Positions 29,494 through 40,644 are shown, numbered from the stretch's first letter. The stretch is DNA of 64,000 nucleotides from Rhodococcus pseudokoreensis (GCF_017068395.1 NZ_CP070619.1:1364001-1428000); one strand, 5' to 3'. The notes: generated from the sequence alone by a model not told the origin. Numbers and translations: made by a program.

Positions 29494-29548
29494 CGTGTCC
29501 GCCCGATGTCACCTCGGTTGATTCGGATCGAGGTGACATCGGGCGGAT
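29491..29548 (+). repeat. stop-anchored hairpin after the NTF2-like gene (family B, copy 1)
   Basis: TGA, the gene's stop codon, is followed by a 19-bp perfect stem (arms at 29498-29516 and 29529-29547) around a 12-nt loop that starts GTTGATTC. The arms contain CCGATGTCACCTCGG-like sequence shared with the copy at 63808. It lies between convergent ends, here facing phoH2, so it may act as a bidirectional terminator. No T-run follows. Confidence 0.6.
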
Positions 29549-29567
29549 CACACTGCGGGGAAGGCGC

Positions 29568-30935
29568 CTACGGCGTCGGCCCGAACTCCTCCAGCATCTC
29601 CGTCACCAGCGCCGCAATCGGCGAACGCTCACTGCGCGTCAACGTGATGTGCGCGAACAGCGGATGCCCCTTGAGCTTTTCGATCACCGCGGCCACGCCG
29701 TCGTGACGTCCGACCCTCAGGTTGTCGCGCTGCGCGACGTCGTGCGTGAGGATCACCCGGGACCCGGTGCCCAGCCGGGACAGCACCGTGAGCAGCACGT
29801 TGCGTTCCAGCGACTGCGCCTCGTCCACGATCACGAACGAATCGTGCAGTGACCGTCCGCGAATATGCGTGAGCGGCAGCACTTCCAGCATGCCGCGGCT
29901 GATCACCTCGTCCATCACCTCGGTGCTGGCCAGTCCGTCGAGAGTGTCGAAGACCGCCTGGGCCCACGGACCCATCTTCTCGCTCTCACTGCCCGGCAGA
30001 TAGCCGAGCTCCTGGCCGCCGACCGCGTAGAGCGGCCGGAAGACAACGACTTTCCGCTGAGTGCGACGCTCCAGGACCGCCTCCAGCCCCGCCGTCAACG
30101 CCAGCGCCGACTTGCCGGTGCCCGCCTTGCCGCCGAGCGACACGATGCCCACGCTGTCGTCGAGCAGGATGTCGAGGGCGATCCGCTGCTCGGCCGAACG
30201 TCCGTGCAGGCCGAACGCCTCCCGCTCCCCCCGCACCAGCTGCACCCGCTTGTCGGCGTTCACCCGGCCAAGCGCACTCGACGAACCACCCAGCAGCCGA
30301 ATACCCGTGTGGCACGGAAGCTCCCGGGCCTCCTCCAGGTCGACGACGCCTTCGGAGAACAGTTCGTCGATCGACGAGGACGCCACGTCCAACTCGGTCA
30401 TACCCGTCCATCCCGACGGAACGACGTCGTGGGCGTGGTATTCGTCGGCGGGAAGACCCACCGCACCGGCCTTCACCCGCAGCGGGATGTCCTTGCTGAC
30501 CAGGACGACGTCACCGCCCTCGGCCTCGAGGTTCAGCGCGCAGGCCAGGATCCTCGAATCGTTGCTGTCCGTGCGGAATCCGACCGGCAGAAGCGACGGA
30601 TCGGTGTGATTCAGCTCGACCTGCAGGGTGCCGCCGTCCGTGCCGATCGGCACGGGCTGGTCGAGTCGACCGTACTCGAGACGAAGGTCGTCGAGCATAC
30701 GCAGCGATTCTCTTGCGAACCATCCCAACTCGTGGTGATGCCGCTTCCCTTCGAGCTCGCTGATCACGACGAGGGGAAGCACCACGCGGTGCTCGGCGAA
30801 CCTGGTGACGGCCCAGGGGTCGGACAGCAGTACGGAGGTATCGAGTACGAACGTACGAAGTGCAGAATCCGACGATTTCCTGGGGGCGACGGACGACTGT
30901 CCGGCGCGGGCTGAGACGGAGCGTGAAGCAGTCAC
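29568..30935 (-). CDS. phoH2: PhoH2: PIN-domain/PhoH-ATPase fusion
   Basis: About 455 residues. Residues ~20-160 form a PIN ribonuclease domain ([15 protein letters not shown] at its start and [12 protein letters not shown] later). The C-terminal half is a PhoH-type P-loop ATPase with [14 protein letters not shown] and [10 protein letters not shown]. Mycobacterial PhoH2 is an ATP-dependent RNA helicase/RNase. GTG 30935 is preceded by AGGAG at suitable spacing. No separate antitoxin ORF is visible just upstream, which differs from the PhoAT-PhoH2 arrangement of M. tuberculosis; its absence here is my reading of the 309-bp gap. Confidence 0.93.
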   Translation of the reverse strand: MTASRSVSARAGQSSVAPRKSSDSALRTFVLDTSVLLSDPWAVTRFAEHRVVLPLVVISELEGKRHHHELGWFARESLRMLDDLRLEYGRLDQPVPIGTDGGTLQVELNHTDPSLLPVGFRTDSNDSRILACALNLEAEGGDVVLVSKDIPLRVKAGAVGLPADEYHAHDVVPSGWTGMTELDVASSSIDELFSEGVVDLEEARELPCHTGIRLLGGSSSALGRVNADKRVQLVRGEREAFGLHGRSAEQRIALDILLDDSVGIVSLGGKAGTGKSALALTAGLEAVLERRTQRKVVVFRPLYAVGGQELGYLPGSESEKMGPWAQAVFDTLDGLASTEVMDEVISRGMLEVLPLTHIRGRSLHDSFVIVDEAQSLERNVLLTVLSRLGTGSRVILTHDVAQRDNLRVGRHDGVAAVIEKLKGHPLFAHITLTRSERSPIAALVTEMLEEFGPTP

Positions 30936-31010
30936 GTTGGCTCCTAGGTCTGCGCGGCACCCGCGCAAACTCGGTTCGCTGGACCGGTCCGTCCCTGGTG
31001 TGTCACCACA

Positions 31011-31035
31011 CGAGGGCCGGGCGCCGGCCCCCTCG
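31011..31035. promoter_or_regulatory. hairpin in the phoH2 upstream region
   Basis: CGAGGGCCGG and CCGG-CCCCCTCG pair around GCG, forming a GC-rich stem with one short mismatch. It lies about 75 bp upstream of the phoH2 start, in the 309-bp gap to glyA. Apart from the glyA repeat at its far end, I see no gene in that gap. A 5'-leader structure or upstream terminator are both possible. Confidence 0.3.
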
Positions 31036-31175
31036 CACTGAGTGTGTCAGCCACGATCAGGACCTCCCGTACAAGCAACTTCCCCGCTGCCTGTTACCCC
31101 CGACGGTACTGCCAAACACGCCGATCGGCTGACCGAGCGGCGGGCGTGTCGGTGAACAACTGGTTACACGGAGAA

Positions 31176-31247
31176 GGCGCTTCGCGCCCGTGCGTGGTTG
31201 ACGAGTCTCTGCACTCGTCAACCACGCACGGGCGGCGGAGCCGCCTA
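31176..31247 (-). repeat. stop-anchored three-hairpin element after glyA (family A, copy 1)
   Basis: Read on the minus strand: the glyA stop TAG forms the start, then mini-hairpin GGCGGC-TCC-GCCGCC, then an 18-bp perfect stem (CGTGCGTGGTTGACGAGT and its complement) with a 6-nt loop, then mini-hairpin GGCGC-GAA-GCGCC. The central stem nearly matches the copies after metB and fadA3. Its position immediately downstream of a stop suggests a terminator-like or mobile 3'-end element. Confidence 0.7.
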
Positions 31248-32540
31248 GATCAGGCGCCAGTCCTCGAGACCCTCGTACAGCGGGAAGTCGGCGGCGAGCT
31301 TCGACACGCGGGCCTTCAGCGTCTCGACGTCGGACGCACCGGCGAGCGCGGTGCCGATGATGTCGGCGACCTCGGTGAACTGCTCGTCGCCGAATCCGCG
31401 GGACGCGAGCGCGGCGGTGCCGATCCGGAGGCCGGACGTGACCATCGGCGGGCGCGGGTCGAACGGCACGGCGTTGCGGTTGACGGTGATGCCGACCTCG
31501 TGGAGGAGGTCCTCACCCTGCTGGCCGTCGAGCTGCGAGTTGCGCAGGTCGACGAGCACGAGGTGCACGTCGGTGCCGCCGGTGAGGACGCTGACGCCCT
31601 TGTCCACGACGTCCGAGCCGGTCAGGCGCTCGGCGAGGATCTTCGCGCCGCTGAGGGTGCGCTGCTGACGGTCCTTGAACTCCTCGGTGCCCGCGATCTT
31701 CAGGGAGACGGCCTTGGCGGCGATGGCATGCATCAGCGGCCCGCCCTGCTGGCCGGGGAACACGGCGGAGTTGAGCTTCTTCGCCCACTCCTGCTTGGCG
31801 AGGATCAGACCGGAACGGGGTCCGCCGAGCGTCTTGTGGACTGTGCTGGACACGACGTCGGCGTAGGGCACGGGCGACGGGTGGAGCCCGGCCGCGACCA
31901 GGCCGGCGAAGTGCGCCATGTCGACCCACAGGTACGCGCCGACCTCGTCGGCGATGGACCGGAACGCGGCGAAGTCCTCGTGCCGCGGGTACGCGGACCA
32001 GCCGGCGACGATGACCTTCGGCTGCGCGGCGACGGCGATCTTGCGGACCTCGTCCATGTCGATGCGGTGGTCTTCCTTGCTGACCCCGTACGACTCGACG
32101 TCGTAGAGCTTGCCGGAGAAGTTCAGCTTCATGCCGTGCGTGAGGTGACCGCCGTGCGCCAGGTCGAGACCGAGGAGCTTCTCACCCGGGTTCATCAGGG
32201 CCATCAGGACCGCTGCGTTGGCCTGCGCGCCGGAGTGCGGCTGGACGTTCGCGAAGTCGGCGCCGAACAGTTCCTTCGCCCGGGTGCGGGCGAGGTCCTC
32301 GACGATGTCGACGTGCTCGCAGCCGCCGTAGTACCGGCGTCCCGGGTACCCTTCGGCGTACTTGTTGGTGAGGACGCTGCCCTGAGCCTGGAGGACGGCG
32401 CGGGGAACGAAGTTCTCCGACGCGATCATCTCCAGCGTGTCGCGCTGACGGGCCAGCTCACCTGCCATGGCCTGGGCGACTTCGGGGTCGAGTTCGGCGA
32501 GGGGGGCCGTGTTGACGTCGGTACCGGGCACAGCGGTCAT
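31245..32540 (-). CDS. glyA: serine hydroxymethyltransferase
   Basis: A 431-residue PLP enzyme that interconverts serine and glycine and makes 5,10-methylene-THF. The PLP lysine lies in [13 protein letters not shown] at about residue 235; other SHMT motifs include [16 protein letters not shown] and [12 protein letters not shown]. The gene stops inside a family A repeat. Spacing of 66 bp to the upstream DUF885 gene suggests a separate promoter. Corresponds to glyA1 of mycobacteria. Confidence 0.96.
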   Translation of the reverse strand: MTAVPGTDVNTAPLAELDPEVAQAMAGELARQRDTLEMIASENFVPRAVLQAQGSVLTNKYAEGYPGRRYYGGCEHVDIVEDLARTRAKELFGADFANVQPHSGAQANAAVLMALMNPGEKLLGLDLAHGGHLTHGMKLNFSGKLYDVESYGVSKEDHRIDMDEVRKIAVAAQPKVIVAGWSAYPRHEDFAAFRSIADEVGAYLWVDMAHFAGLVAAGLHPSPVPYADVVSSTVHKTLGGPRSGLILAKQEWAKKLNSAVFPGQQGGPLMHAIAAKAVSLKIAGTEEFKDRQQRTLSGAKILAERLTGSDVVDKGVSVLTGGTDVHLVLVDLRNSQLDGQQGEDLLHEVGITVNRNAVPFDPRPPMVTSGLRIGTAALASRGFGDEQFTEVADIIGTALAGASDVETLKARVSKLAADFPLYEGLEDWRLI

Positions 32541-32606
32541 CGAGGAATCTCCAAGCTGGATGCGGAAACGAATGCTCCCAGTCTACGAACTACCCGTGAG
32601 GACTTC

Positions 32607-33827
32607 CTAACCGCCCGCGGTGAGGTATCCCTCACCGGCACGCAGGACGCTGGGAACGAGCGGCTCGTCGAGCAGGCGGCGGAACCGTTCCGACCGCTCG
32701 GCGCCGACCGGCACCTCCGCCAGCCAGCCGCCGAGCAGTCGGTACCCCTCCACGTAGGTGCTGGTGTACGCCCGCCACAGCGGTGAGGACAGGAAGCGCA
32801 GCGACTGCCGGGCCCGCTCGGGGGTCGACAGACTCCACCGCTGCAGGAACGCCGCGACGTCGTCGTGGCTGCGGCCCTCGTCGTGCAGCATCATTGCCGC
32901 GTCCTGCCGCACCCCGAGCAGCTGTCCGGACGCCCCGGACAGGCGTTGCGCCTGCTCACCGTCGAATCGCAGCCCGAGGTCGGCGTAGATTTCCTGCGCC
33001 CACAGCCCCCAGTCGGACCCGACGATCGCTTCGAGCGCGAGGTCGGCGAGGCCCTCGGCCATCAGGCACTGCGGGGTGTTGACGACGAACAGCGTCTGCT
33101 CGAGTTGTCCCGCGCCGACGAGTCCGGCTTCCTTCCGGCAGTGCTCGGTGTGGTGACCGGGGTACGACTCGTGCGCGATCAGCCGCGGCAGGTTCGCCAT
33201 GTGCTGCTCGAGGTCGGAGTTGATCGCGACCTTCGAGCGGTAGTCGCCGAGGTAGTAGTTGAACCCGGACCACGGCTTGTCGCCCACCACCTCGTACTCC
33301 ACCACCTCGGACTCGGGCAGCGCGTAGTGCTGCCGCACCAGGTCGCGCAGGGCGCTCGAGAAGGCGTCGACGCATTCCTGCAACCGGTCGGCGGGAATCG
33401 CGTCCTTCGCCCGGTGGACCCTGATGCGCTCGGCCAGCGGTCCCGGGCCGGGCAGCACGGCGTCCATCTTCCGGTGCGCCTCCCGGTACTGCTCCTCGTC
33501 GCCGCGTTCGATGCGGACGTCGAAGTACGCCTCGACCTCGTCGACGAAGCCGACGTCGTCACCCGCGAATTTGCGCCCCGAGCATTCGAGGGCGCGCAGG
33601 TGGACGTCGAGGAATCGGGTCCGTTCCTCGGACAGTCCCGTCGACGGCAACTCCGCGCGGAGGTTCGCCGCCGTGCGGGCGAGGACCCGCGGATCGGGCT
33701 TCGGGGCGTTCTCCACCTGCCTGCGCAGCGCGGGATCGCCGGTGTACGCGTCGACGAATCCTTCCTCCAGCCGGTCGAAACCCAGCCCGAGCAGCAAGTA
33801 TTCGCGAACGAACGAATCGGATTCCAT
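32607..33827 (-). CDS. DUF885-family protein (putative metallocarboxypeptidase)
   Basis: A 406-residue protein of the DUF885 family. LIAHESYPGHHTEHC contains the HExxPGHH zinc-like motif of the family, and the preceding region includes NYYLGDYRSKVAINSDLE. Some DUF885 members are carboxypeptidases with a gluzincin-like site; the substrate here is unknown. No signal peptide is seen. It is divergent from coaA and upstream of glyA on the same strand. Confidence 0.8.
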   Translation of the reverse strand: MESDSFVREYLLLGLGFDRLEEGFVDAYTGDPALRRQVENAPKPDPRVLARTAANLRAELPSTGLSEERTRFLDVHLRALECSGRKFAGDDVGFVDEVEAYFDVRIERGDEEQYREAHRKMDAVLPGPGPLAERIRVHRAKDAIPADRLQECVDAFSSALRDLVRQHYALPESEVVEYEVVGDKPWSGFNYYLGDYRSKVAINSDLEQHMANLPRLIAHESYPGHHTEHCRKEAGLVGAGQLEQTLFVVNTPQCLMAEGLADLALEAIVGSDWGLWAQEIYADLGLRFDGEQAQRLSGASGQLLGVRQDAAMMLHDEGRSHDDVAAFLQRWSLSTPERARQSLRFLSSPLWRAYTSTYVEGYRLLGGWLAEVPVGAERSERFRRLLDEPLVPSVLRAGEGYLTAGG

Positions 33828-33996
33828 GCCGTCCGACCTTAGTCGCAGACACGTCTGCCTGACCCGCCGACAGCGCAGCCTGTGGCACCAAGCACAATCC
33901 GACTATGCAACCGCTACTCGCCAGCGCGACGACGACGGCAGAGATTCTGGGCATGGACCGCTCACTCCCCCGTGTACCCGAGTGTGAGCGGAACTG

Positions 33997-34929
33997 ATGG
34001 CGCGGACGAGCGAGTCCAGTCCGTACGTCGAATTCGACCGGAAACAGTGGCGCACACTGCGTAAGTCGACGCCGCTCGTCCTCACCGAGGAAGAGCTGTA
34101 CGGACTGCGGGGTCTCGGCGAGCAGATCGACCTCGAAGAGGTCGCGGAGGTCTACCTGCCGCTGTCGCGTCTCATCCACCTGCAGGTGGCGGCCCGGCAG
34201 AGACTGTTCGCCGCGACCGCGACGTTCCTCGGCGAAAAGCATCCCGACCAGCAGGTGCCGTTCGTGATCGGCGTCGCAGGCAGCGTGGCGGTCGGCAAGT
34301 CCACCACGGCGCGTGTCCTGCAGGCGCTCCTCGCGCGCTGGGAGCACCATCCGCGGGTCGACCTGGTGACGACGGACGGCTTCCTGTACCCGACGGCCGA
34401 GTTGAACCGCCGCGGAATCATGCACCGCAAGGGCTTTCCCGAGAGTTACGACCGCCGCAAGCTGCTGCGCTTCGTCACCGAGGTGAAGTCGGGGGCCGAA
34501 GAAGTGGCCGCACCGGTCTATTCGCACATCTCGTATGACATCATCCCCGGTCAGTACCATCTGATCCGGCAGCCGGACATCCTCATCATCGAGGGTCTCA
34601 ACGTGCTGCAGACCGGGCCCCGGCTGATGGTGTCGGACCTGTTCGACTTCTCGATCTACGTCGACGGCCGGATCGAGGACATCGAGAACTGGTACATCCA
34701 GCGATTTCTCGCGCTCCGGAAGACGTCGTTCTCCGACCCCGACGCGCATTTCCACCACTACGCCGGACTGTCCGACCGGGACGCGACGTCTGCCGCGCAG
34801 GAGATCTGGCACAACATCAACCGGCCGAATCTGGTGGAGAACATCCTGCCGACGCGGCCGCGCGCGACGCTCGTGCTCCGCAAAGATGCCAATCATTCGA
34901 TCAACCGGCTGCGCCTGCGCAAGCTGTAG
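33997..34929 (+). CDS. coaA: type I pantothenate kinase
   Basis: A 310-residue enzyme that phosphorylates pantothenate, the first committed step of CoA synthesis. Walker A is [11 protein letters not shown] with the lysine at about residue 101; [24 protein letters not shown] and FFSFSIYVD-like segments (actual [10 protein letters not shown]) match type I kinases. An ATG start gives [15 protein letters not shown], the usual N-terminus. Its stop TAG is followed at once by a family C hairpin. Confidence 0.96.
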   Translation: MARTSESSPYVEFDRKQWRTLRKSTPLVLTEEELYGLRGLGEQIDLEEVAEVYLPLSRLIHLQVAARQRLFAATATFLGEKHPDQQVPFVIGVAGSVAVGKSTTARVLQALLARWEHHPRVDLVTTDGFLYPTAELNRRGIMHRKGFPESYDRRKLLRFVTEVKSGAEEVAAPVYSHISYDIIPGQYHLIRQPDILIIEGLNVLQTGPRLMVSDLFDFSIYVDGRIEDIENWYIQRFLALRKTSFSDPDAHFHHYAGLSDRDATSAAQEIWHNINRPNLVENILPTRPRATLVLRKDANHSINRLRLRKL

Positions 34930-34969
34930 GTGAGTGGCGAAGTGTGTTCCGGCACGCTTCGCCGCTCAC
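34930..34969. repeat. family C hairpin between coaA and Z-prenyl synthase stops (copy 2)
   Basis: GTGAG-T-GGCGAAG pairs with CTTCGCC-G-CTCAC around a TTCCGG loop. The coaA TAG is on the left flank and the minus-strand TGA of the prenyl synthase is on the right, so it fills the entire 41-bp convergent gap. GTGAGTGGCGAAGTG is shared in pattern with the element at 8872. It probably terminates both genes. Confidence 0.55.
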
Positions 34970-34970
34970 G

Positions 34971-35738
34971 TCAGACGCCGAAGCGGCGGTGCCGGGCGGC
35001 GTAGTCGCGCAGCGCCCGCAGGAAGTCGACGCGGCGGAACTCCGGCCAGTACGCCTCCGTGAACCAGATCTCGGAGTACGCGCTCTGCCACAGCAGGAAC
35101 CCCGACAGCCGCTGCTCCCCCGACGTGCGGATCACGAGGTCGGGGTCGGGCTGGCCGGATGTGTAGAGGTGGCCGTCGATGCCGTCGATGGTGATCGATT
35201 TCACGAGTTCGTCGCCCGCCAGTCCGGCGAGGAGTTTCTCGCTGAGCAGCGACTGCACGGCGTCGGCGATCTCCTGGCGCCCGCCGTAGCCGATCGCGAC
35301 GTTGACGTGGGTGCCGGTGCGACCCTCGGTTCCGGCGGCCGCGTCCCGCAGACGACGAGACTGTTCGGCGGGCAGGAGGTCGAGGGCGCCGACGATCTTG
35401 ACGCTCCAGTTCTTGTCCGGTCCGGAGATCTCCTCGACGACGTCGGTGATTATCTCGAGCAGGGTGTCGAGTTCCTCGGGGTCGCGGCGCAGGTTCTCGG
35501 TGGACAGCAGGTAGATGGTGGCCATCTCGATGCCCGCGGCGTCGCACCAGCCGAGCATCTCGGAGATCTTGAGGGCGCCCATGCGGTGGCCGTGGCTGAC
35601 GTCCTCGAAGCCGTTCTCCCGGGCCCACCGCCGGTTGCCGTCGCACATCACGGCTATGTGCCGGGGGTGCTGTAGACCGTCGAGCCGCTTCAGTAGCCGA
35701 CGCTCGTAGATGCTGTACAGCAGTCCTCGCGCACTCAC
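34971..35738 (-). CDS. short-chain (Z)-isoprenyl diphosphate synthase
   Basis: About 255 residues, cis-prenyltransferase fold. AVMCDGNRRWARENG carries the DGNxRWA diphosphate site, HRMGALKISEMLGWCDAAGI follows, and the C-terminal RTSGEQRLSGFLLWQSAYSEIWF has the RxSGExRxS motif. By position next to trhA it corresponds to Rv1086, a Z,E-farnesyl diphosphate synthase that primes decaprenyl-phosphate synthesis; that chain length is inferred. GTG 35738 gives the usual start SARGLLYSIYERR. Confidence 0.9.
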   Translation of the reverse strand: MSARGLLYSIYERRLLKRLDGLQHPRHIAVMCDGNRRWARENGFEDVSHGHRMGALKISEMLGWCDAAGIEMATIYLLSTENLRRDPEELDTLLEIITDVVEEISGPDKNWSVKIVGALDLLPAEQSRRLRDAAAGTEGRTGTHVNVAIGYGGRQEIADAVQSLLSEKLLAGLAGDELVKSITIDGIDGHLYTSGQPDPDLVIRTSGEQRLSGFLLWQSAYSEIWFTEAYWPEFRRVDFLRALRDYAARHRRFGV

Positions 35739-35846
35739 CTGGAGATCACCATGACAGGCAAGACTACGCCGCGGCCGTAGGTGATCCGCGACGGCCGTCA
35801 CACAGCGCACGACTTCCTGCTACCGACGGGTACGCTCTCACCACAA

Positions 35847-35872
35847 GCTAACCTACGGTTGCGTAGGTTAGC
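35847..35872. promoter_or_regulatory. 26-bp operator-like palindrome upstream of trhA
   Basis: GCTAACCTACG and CGTAGGTTAGC are perfect 11-bp arms with a GTTG spacer, ending 27 bp before the trhA start. The size and position fit a TetR-type operator overlapping a promoter. It lies in the divergent gap to the Z-prenyl synthase and could control both genes. The regulator is not in the window. Confidence 0.55.
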
Positions 35873-35899
35873 GCCACGCACAGTGAGAAGAGGTGTTCA

Positions 35900-36568
35900 G
35901 TGACCGCTTTCGGCCTCGACGAACTACCCGTCAAGCCCCGACTGCGAGGGTGGATCCACCTGTGGGCGTTCGGCGTCTCCGTCATCGCCGGCCTCGTCCT
36001 CGTCACGCTGTCGGGCACCCAGGTGTCCGGGGAAGCGGCGCTCGCCACCGCCGTCTACAGCCTCACGGTGTGCGGTGTGTTCGGGGTCAGCGCCACCTAC
36101 CACCGCATCCACTGGAACACCGTCGCGGCCCGCACATGGATGAAGCGCGCGGACCATTCGATGATCTTCCTGTTCATCGCGGGCAGTTACACCCCGTTCG
36201 CGGTGCTGGGGCTGCCGCCCGACACGGGCCGGACGCTGCTGATAGTCGTGTGGGCGGGGGCACTCGCCGGGGTCGCGCTGAAGATGCTGTGGCCGACGGC
36301 GCCGCGCTGGGTCGGGGTGCCGCTGTACCTGCTGCTCGGCTGGGCCATCGTCCCGGTGGCACCCGAACTGACGCACGAGGTCGGGGTCCTCCCGATGCTG
36401 CTGTTGCTGATCGGCGGCATCCTGTACTCGGTCGGGGCGATCCTCTACGCCACCAAGTGGCCCAATCCGTGGCCCACCACGTTCGGGCATCACGAGTTCT
36501 TCCACGCCGCCACCGTCATCGCGGCGCTGTGCCACTACATCGCCGTGTGGCTGGTGGTGTTCCGGTAG
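35900..36568 (+). CDS. hemolysin III-family (PAQR/TrhA-like) membrane protein
   Basis: A 222-residue protein with seven predicted transmembrane helices. TYHRIHWNTVAARTWMKRADHSMIFLFIAGSYTPF is recognisable in pieces: the His-x-Asp-His pattern of the PAQR superfamily, and GHHEFFHAATVIAALCHY near the C-terminus has the paired histidines expected of a Zn-dependent ceramidase-like fold. GTG start with AGAAGAGG upstream. Rv1085c is the mycobacterial counterpart. The lipid role is not established. Confidence 0.87.
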   Translation: MTAFGLDELPVKPRLRGWIHLWAFGVSVIAGLVLVTLSGTQVSGEAALATAVYSLTVCGVFGVSATYHRIHWNTVAARTWMKRADHSMIFLFIAGSYTPFAVLGLPPDTGRTLLIVVWAGALAGVALKMLWPTAPRWVGVPLYLLLGWAIVPVAPELTHEVGVLPMLLLLIGGILYSVGAILYATKWPNPWPTTFGHHEFFHAATVIAALCHYIAVWLVVFR

Positions 36569-36574
36569 GCCGGA

Positions 36575-38590
<2,016 letters not shown>

Positions 38591-38607
38591 GTCCAGCTCC
38601 TGTTCGA

Positions 38608-38928
38608 CTACTTCTGCAGGTTCGGCGGAGTGTCCGTGGGCTTCGGCGGTTCGGTCTTGCCCGCGCCGCCGCCGTGGATCGCGCCGCGGTCGGTGCCCTC
38701 GTCCACTTCCTGGTCCGGTTCGGGGTGTTCCGGCTCGAACGTCTCGGGCAGGTTCTTGAGCTTCTTGTTCATCGACCGCACCAGCAGCACCACGCCCGCG
38801 AGCAGCGCGAGAATGACGACGAGGCCGATGGGCGACGCCTTGCCGAACTCGGGACCGGACGGGGTGCTCGGCGTCTGCGCCAGGATGTCCACCGCGCCGG
38901 CCACGATGTTCACCGTCAACGCATTCAC
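38608..38928 (-). CDS. small single-pass membrane protein (Rv1083-like)
   Basis: A 106-residue protein. A short N-terminus is followed by a transmembrane helix ([19 protein letters not shown], ~residues 32-50) and a long acidic/Pro-rich cytoplasmic tail ([15 protein letters not shown], then KPTDTPP). Its ATG overlaps the TGA of mca (ATGA), so it is translated with mca. The function is unknown; proximity to mca suggests mycothiol-related biology, but this is association only. Confidence 0.75.
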   Translation of the reverse strand: MNALTVNIVAGAVDILAQTPSTPSGPEFGKASPIGLVVILALLAGVVLLVRSMNKKLKNLPETFEPEHPEPDQEVDEGTDRGAIHGGGAGKTEPPKPTDTPPNLQK

Positions 38929-39803
38929 TGCTGTCCGTCCTCGTGGATGCCCGCGAACAGATCGCTCTCCGGGATGGAGGTCGTGACCCGCGTCTTGGCG
39001 AGCTCGAATTCCTCGGTCGGCCAGATCTTCTGCTGGATCTCGAGCGGAACCGCAAAGAACGAGCCGTTCGGGTCGATCTGCGTCGCGTGGGCGCGCAACG
39101 CGTCGTCACGCTGCGGGAAATAATCGCCACACGTGATCTGGGTGGTGACGCGCGCCATCAGGTCACCCTGCTCGGTCTTCCACTTCTTGAGCCACTCGGC
39201 CATCGGGAATTCTTCGCCGCGGCGGTCGTACTCCTCCTGGAACTGCAGGAGGCGCTTCCGGATGAAGCCGTGCGAGTAGTAGACCTTCTGCACCTTCCAC
39301 GGCTCCCCGGCGTCGGGGAACTGCTCCGGGTCGGCGGCGGCCTCGTAGGCGGCCATCGACACCTCGTGGCAGCGGATGTGATCGGGGTGCGGGTAGCCGC
39401 CGTTCTCGTCGTACGTGGTCATGACGTGCGGACGGAACTCGCGGATGACGCGCACCAGCGCCTCGGTCGACTCCTCGAGCGGAACGAGCGCGAAGCAACC
39501 CTCCGGCAGCGGCGGCTTCGGGTCGCCCTCCGGCAGTCCGGAGTCCACGAATCCCAGCCACTGGTGCTGGACTCCGAGGATGCGGGCGGCCTCGGCCATC
39601 TCCTCGATGCGCACCTCGTGGATGCGGTCACGCACCCCGGGCACGTCCATCGCGGGGTTGAGGATGTCGCCGCGTTCACCACCGGTCAACGTCACGACCT
39701 TCACTTCGTTGCCCTCTGCGGCGTAACGGGCCGTTGTCGCCGCACCCTTGCTCGACTCGTCGTCGGGATGCGCATGGACGGCCATGAGCCGGAATCCGCT
39801 CAC
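38925..39803 (-). CDS. mca: mycothiol S-conjugate amidase
   Basis: About 292 residues. The zinc-binding motif [11 protein letters not shown] stands near the N-terminus, followed by [14 protein letters not shown] and [19 protein letters not shown], matching LmbE-like Mca. Mca cleaves mycothiol S-conjugates to a mercapturic acid and GlcN-Ins, a detoxification step in mycothiol-producing actinobacteria. GTG 39803 gives [12 protein letters not shown] as in mycobacteria, with GAGGTG nine bases upstream; longer in-frame starts exist. It is coupled to the small membrane protein downstream. Confidence 0.94.
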   Translation of the reverse strand: MSGFRLMAVHAHPDDESSKGAATTARYAAEGNEVKVVTLTGGERGDILNPAMDVPGVRDRIHEVRIEEMAEAARILGVQHQWLGFVDSGLPEGDPKPPLPEGCFALVPLEESTEALVRVIREFRPHVMTTYDENGGYPHPDHIRCHEVSMAAYEAAADPEQFPDAGEPWKVQKVYYSHGFIRKRLLQFQEEYDRRGEEFPMAEWLKKWKTEQGDLMARVTTQITCGDYFPQRDDALRAHATQIDPNGSFFAVPLEIQQKIWPTEEFELAKTRVTTSIPESDLFAGIHEDGQQ

Positions 39804-39993
39804 GTATTCGTTCACCTCAACTTCGCCAGTAGCCGTTGCCGGCTTGTCCGTGTCGCGCGCTCTCGCCTCCGCCATCGCTGACGGCGCACCGACGCACGTC
39901 CTCTATAGTTCCACCCGAGAGTTCCGCTTGCAGCCGTGCCCCCGCTCGAGTGCTGTGAGTTACGTGGAACCGGAGCGGTACGAGAGTTGAGAG

Positions 39994-40419
39994 ATGACGA
40001 GAACGCTTCCCCCGGGCCGATACACAGCCGCGGCAAAGCCTGCGCGCCCGAAGCGCTGGCTCGTGTGGGCGCTCTCCGCGGCGGTCGTCGTCGTCGGCGT
40101 GATCGTGGCGTTCGTCGCATACAACAAGTTCGCCGTCTCCGAGATCGACAGTGAAGCCACGTCGTTCGATCTGGTGAGTGAGTCACAGCTCGACATCACG
40201 TTCACGGTCACCCGGGAGGATCCGTCCCGCGCCGCGGTATGCATCGTCCGCTCCCGCTCCAAGGACGGTTCCGAGACCGGCCGGCGCGAGGTGTACATCG
40301 CCGGCGGCGACAGCCAGACGGTGAAAGTCACCGCTCCCGTCTACACGTCGCGCCCCCCTGCGATGGGCGACATCTACGGCTGCAGCCTGGACGTTCCGGC
40401 CTATCTGACCGGCGGCTGA
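39994..40419 (+). CDS. DUF4307 membrane protein
   Basis: A 141-residue protein. The N-terminal RYTAAAKPARPKRW region is basic, then one transmembrane helix (WALSAAVVVVGVIVAFVAY) and an extracytoplasmic beta-rich domain with FDLVSESQLDITFTV and a paired Cys (AAVCIVRS and YGCSLDVP). This matches DUF4307, the Rv1081c counterpart beside greA. Function unknown. It is divergent from mca. Confidence 0.82.
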   Translation: MTRTLPPGRYTAAAKPARPKRWLVWALSAAVVVVGVIVAFVAYNKFAVSEIDSEATSFDLVSESQLDITFTVTREDPSRAAVCIVRSRSKDGSETGRREVYIAGGDSQTVKVTAPVYTSRPPAMGDIYGCSLDVPAYLTGG

Positions 40420-40477
40420 CACCCGCGCAGCCGAGCGACCGTTCGGGTTATTCGGGGTTTGCGCTCCCCGATCGTGC

Positions 40478-40516
40478 TAGAATCGCCTGGTACACGGTTC
40501 CGTTTGGAACCGTGTA
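40478..40516 (+). promoter_or_regulatory. greA: greA promoter candidate with 5'-end stem-loop
   Basis: TAGAAT at 40478-40483 is a likely -10 element; no convincing -35 is seen. About seven bases later TACACGGTTCC and GGAACCGTGTA form a perfect 11-bp inverted repeat around GTTT (40491-40516). Transcription starting near 40490 would place this hairpin at the very 5' end of the mRNA, in a leader of ~155 nt before the greA ATG. It could stabilise the mRNA or be an operator. Confidence 0.45.
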
Positions 40517-40644
40517 TTGCTGCATTGGCGGCAAGGCGGAACACGAACGGCCCCGGCCGTCGAATCCGCCGAGCCGTTGATCACTGCTGTTGCAGTGGTC
40601 TGTCGAGGGAGCCCGGCGGCTCCAACTACGAGGGAGTGATCGAG

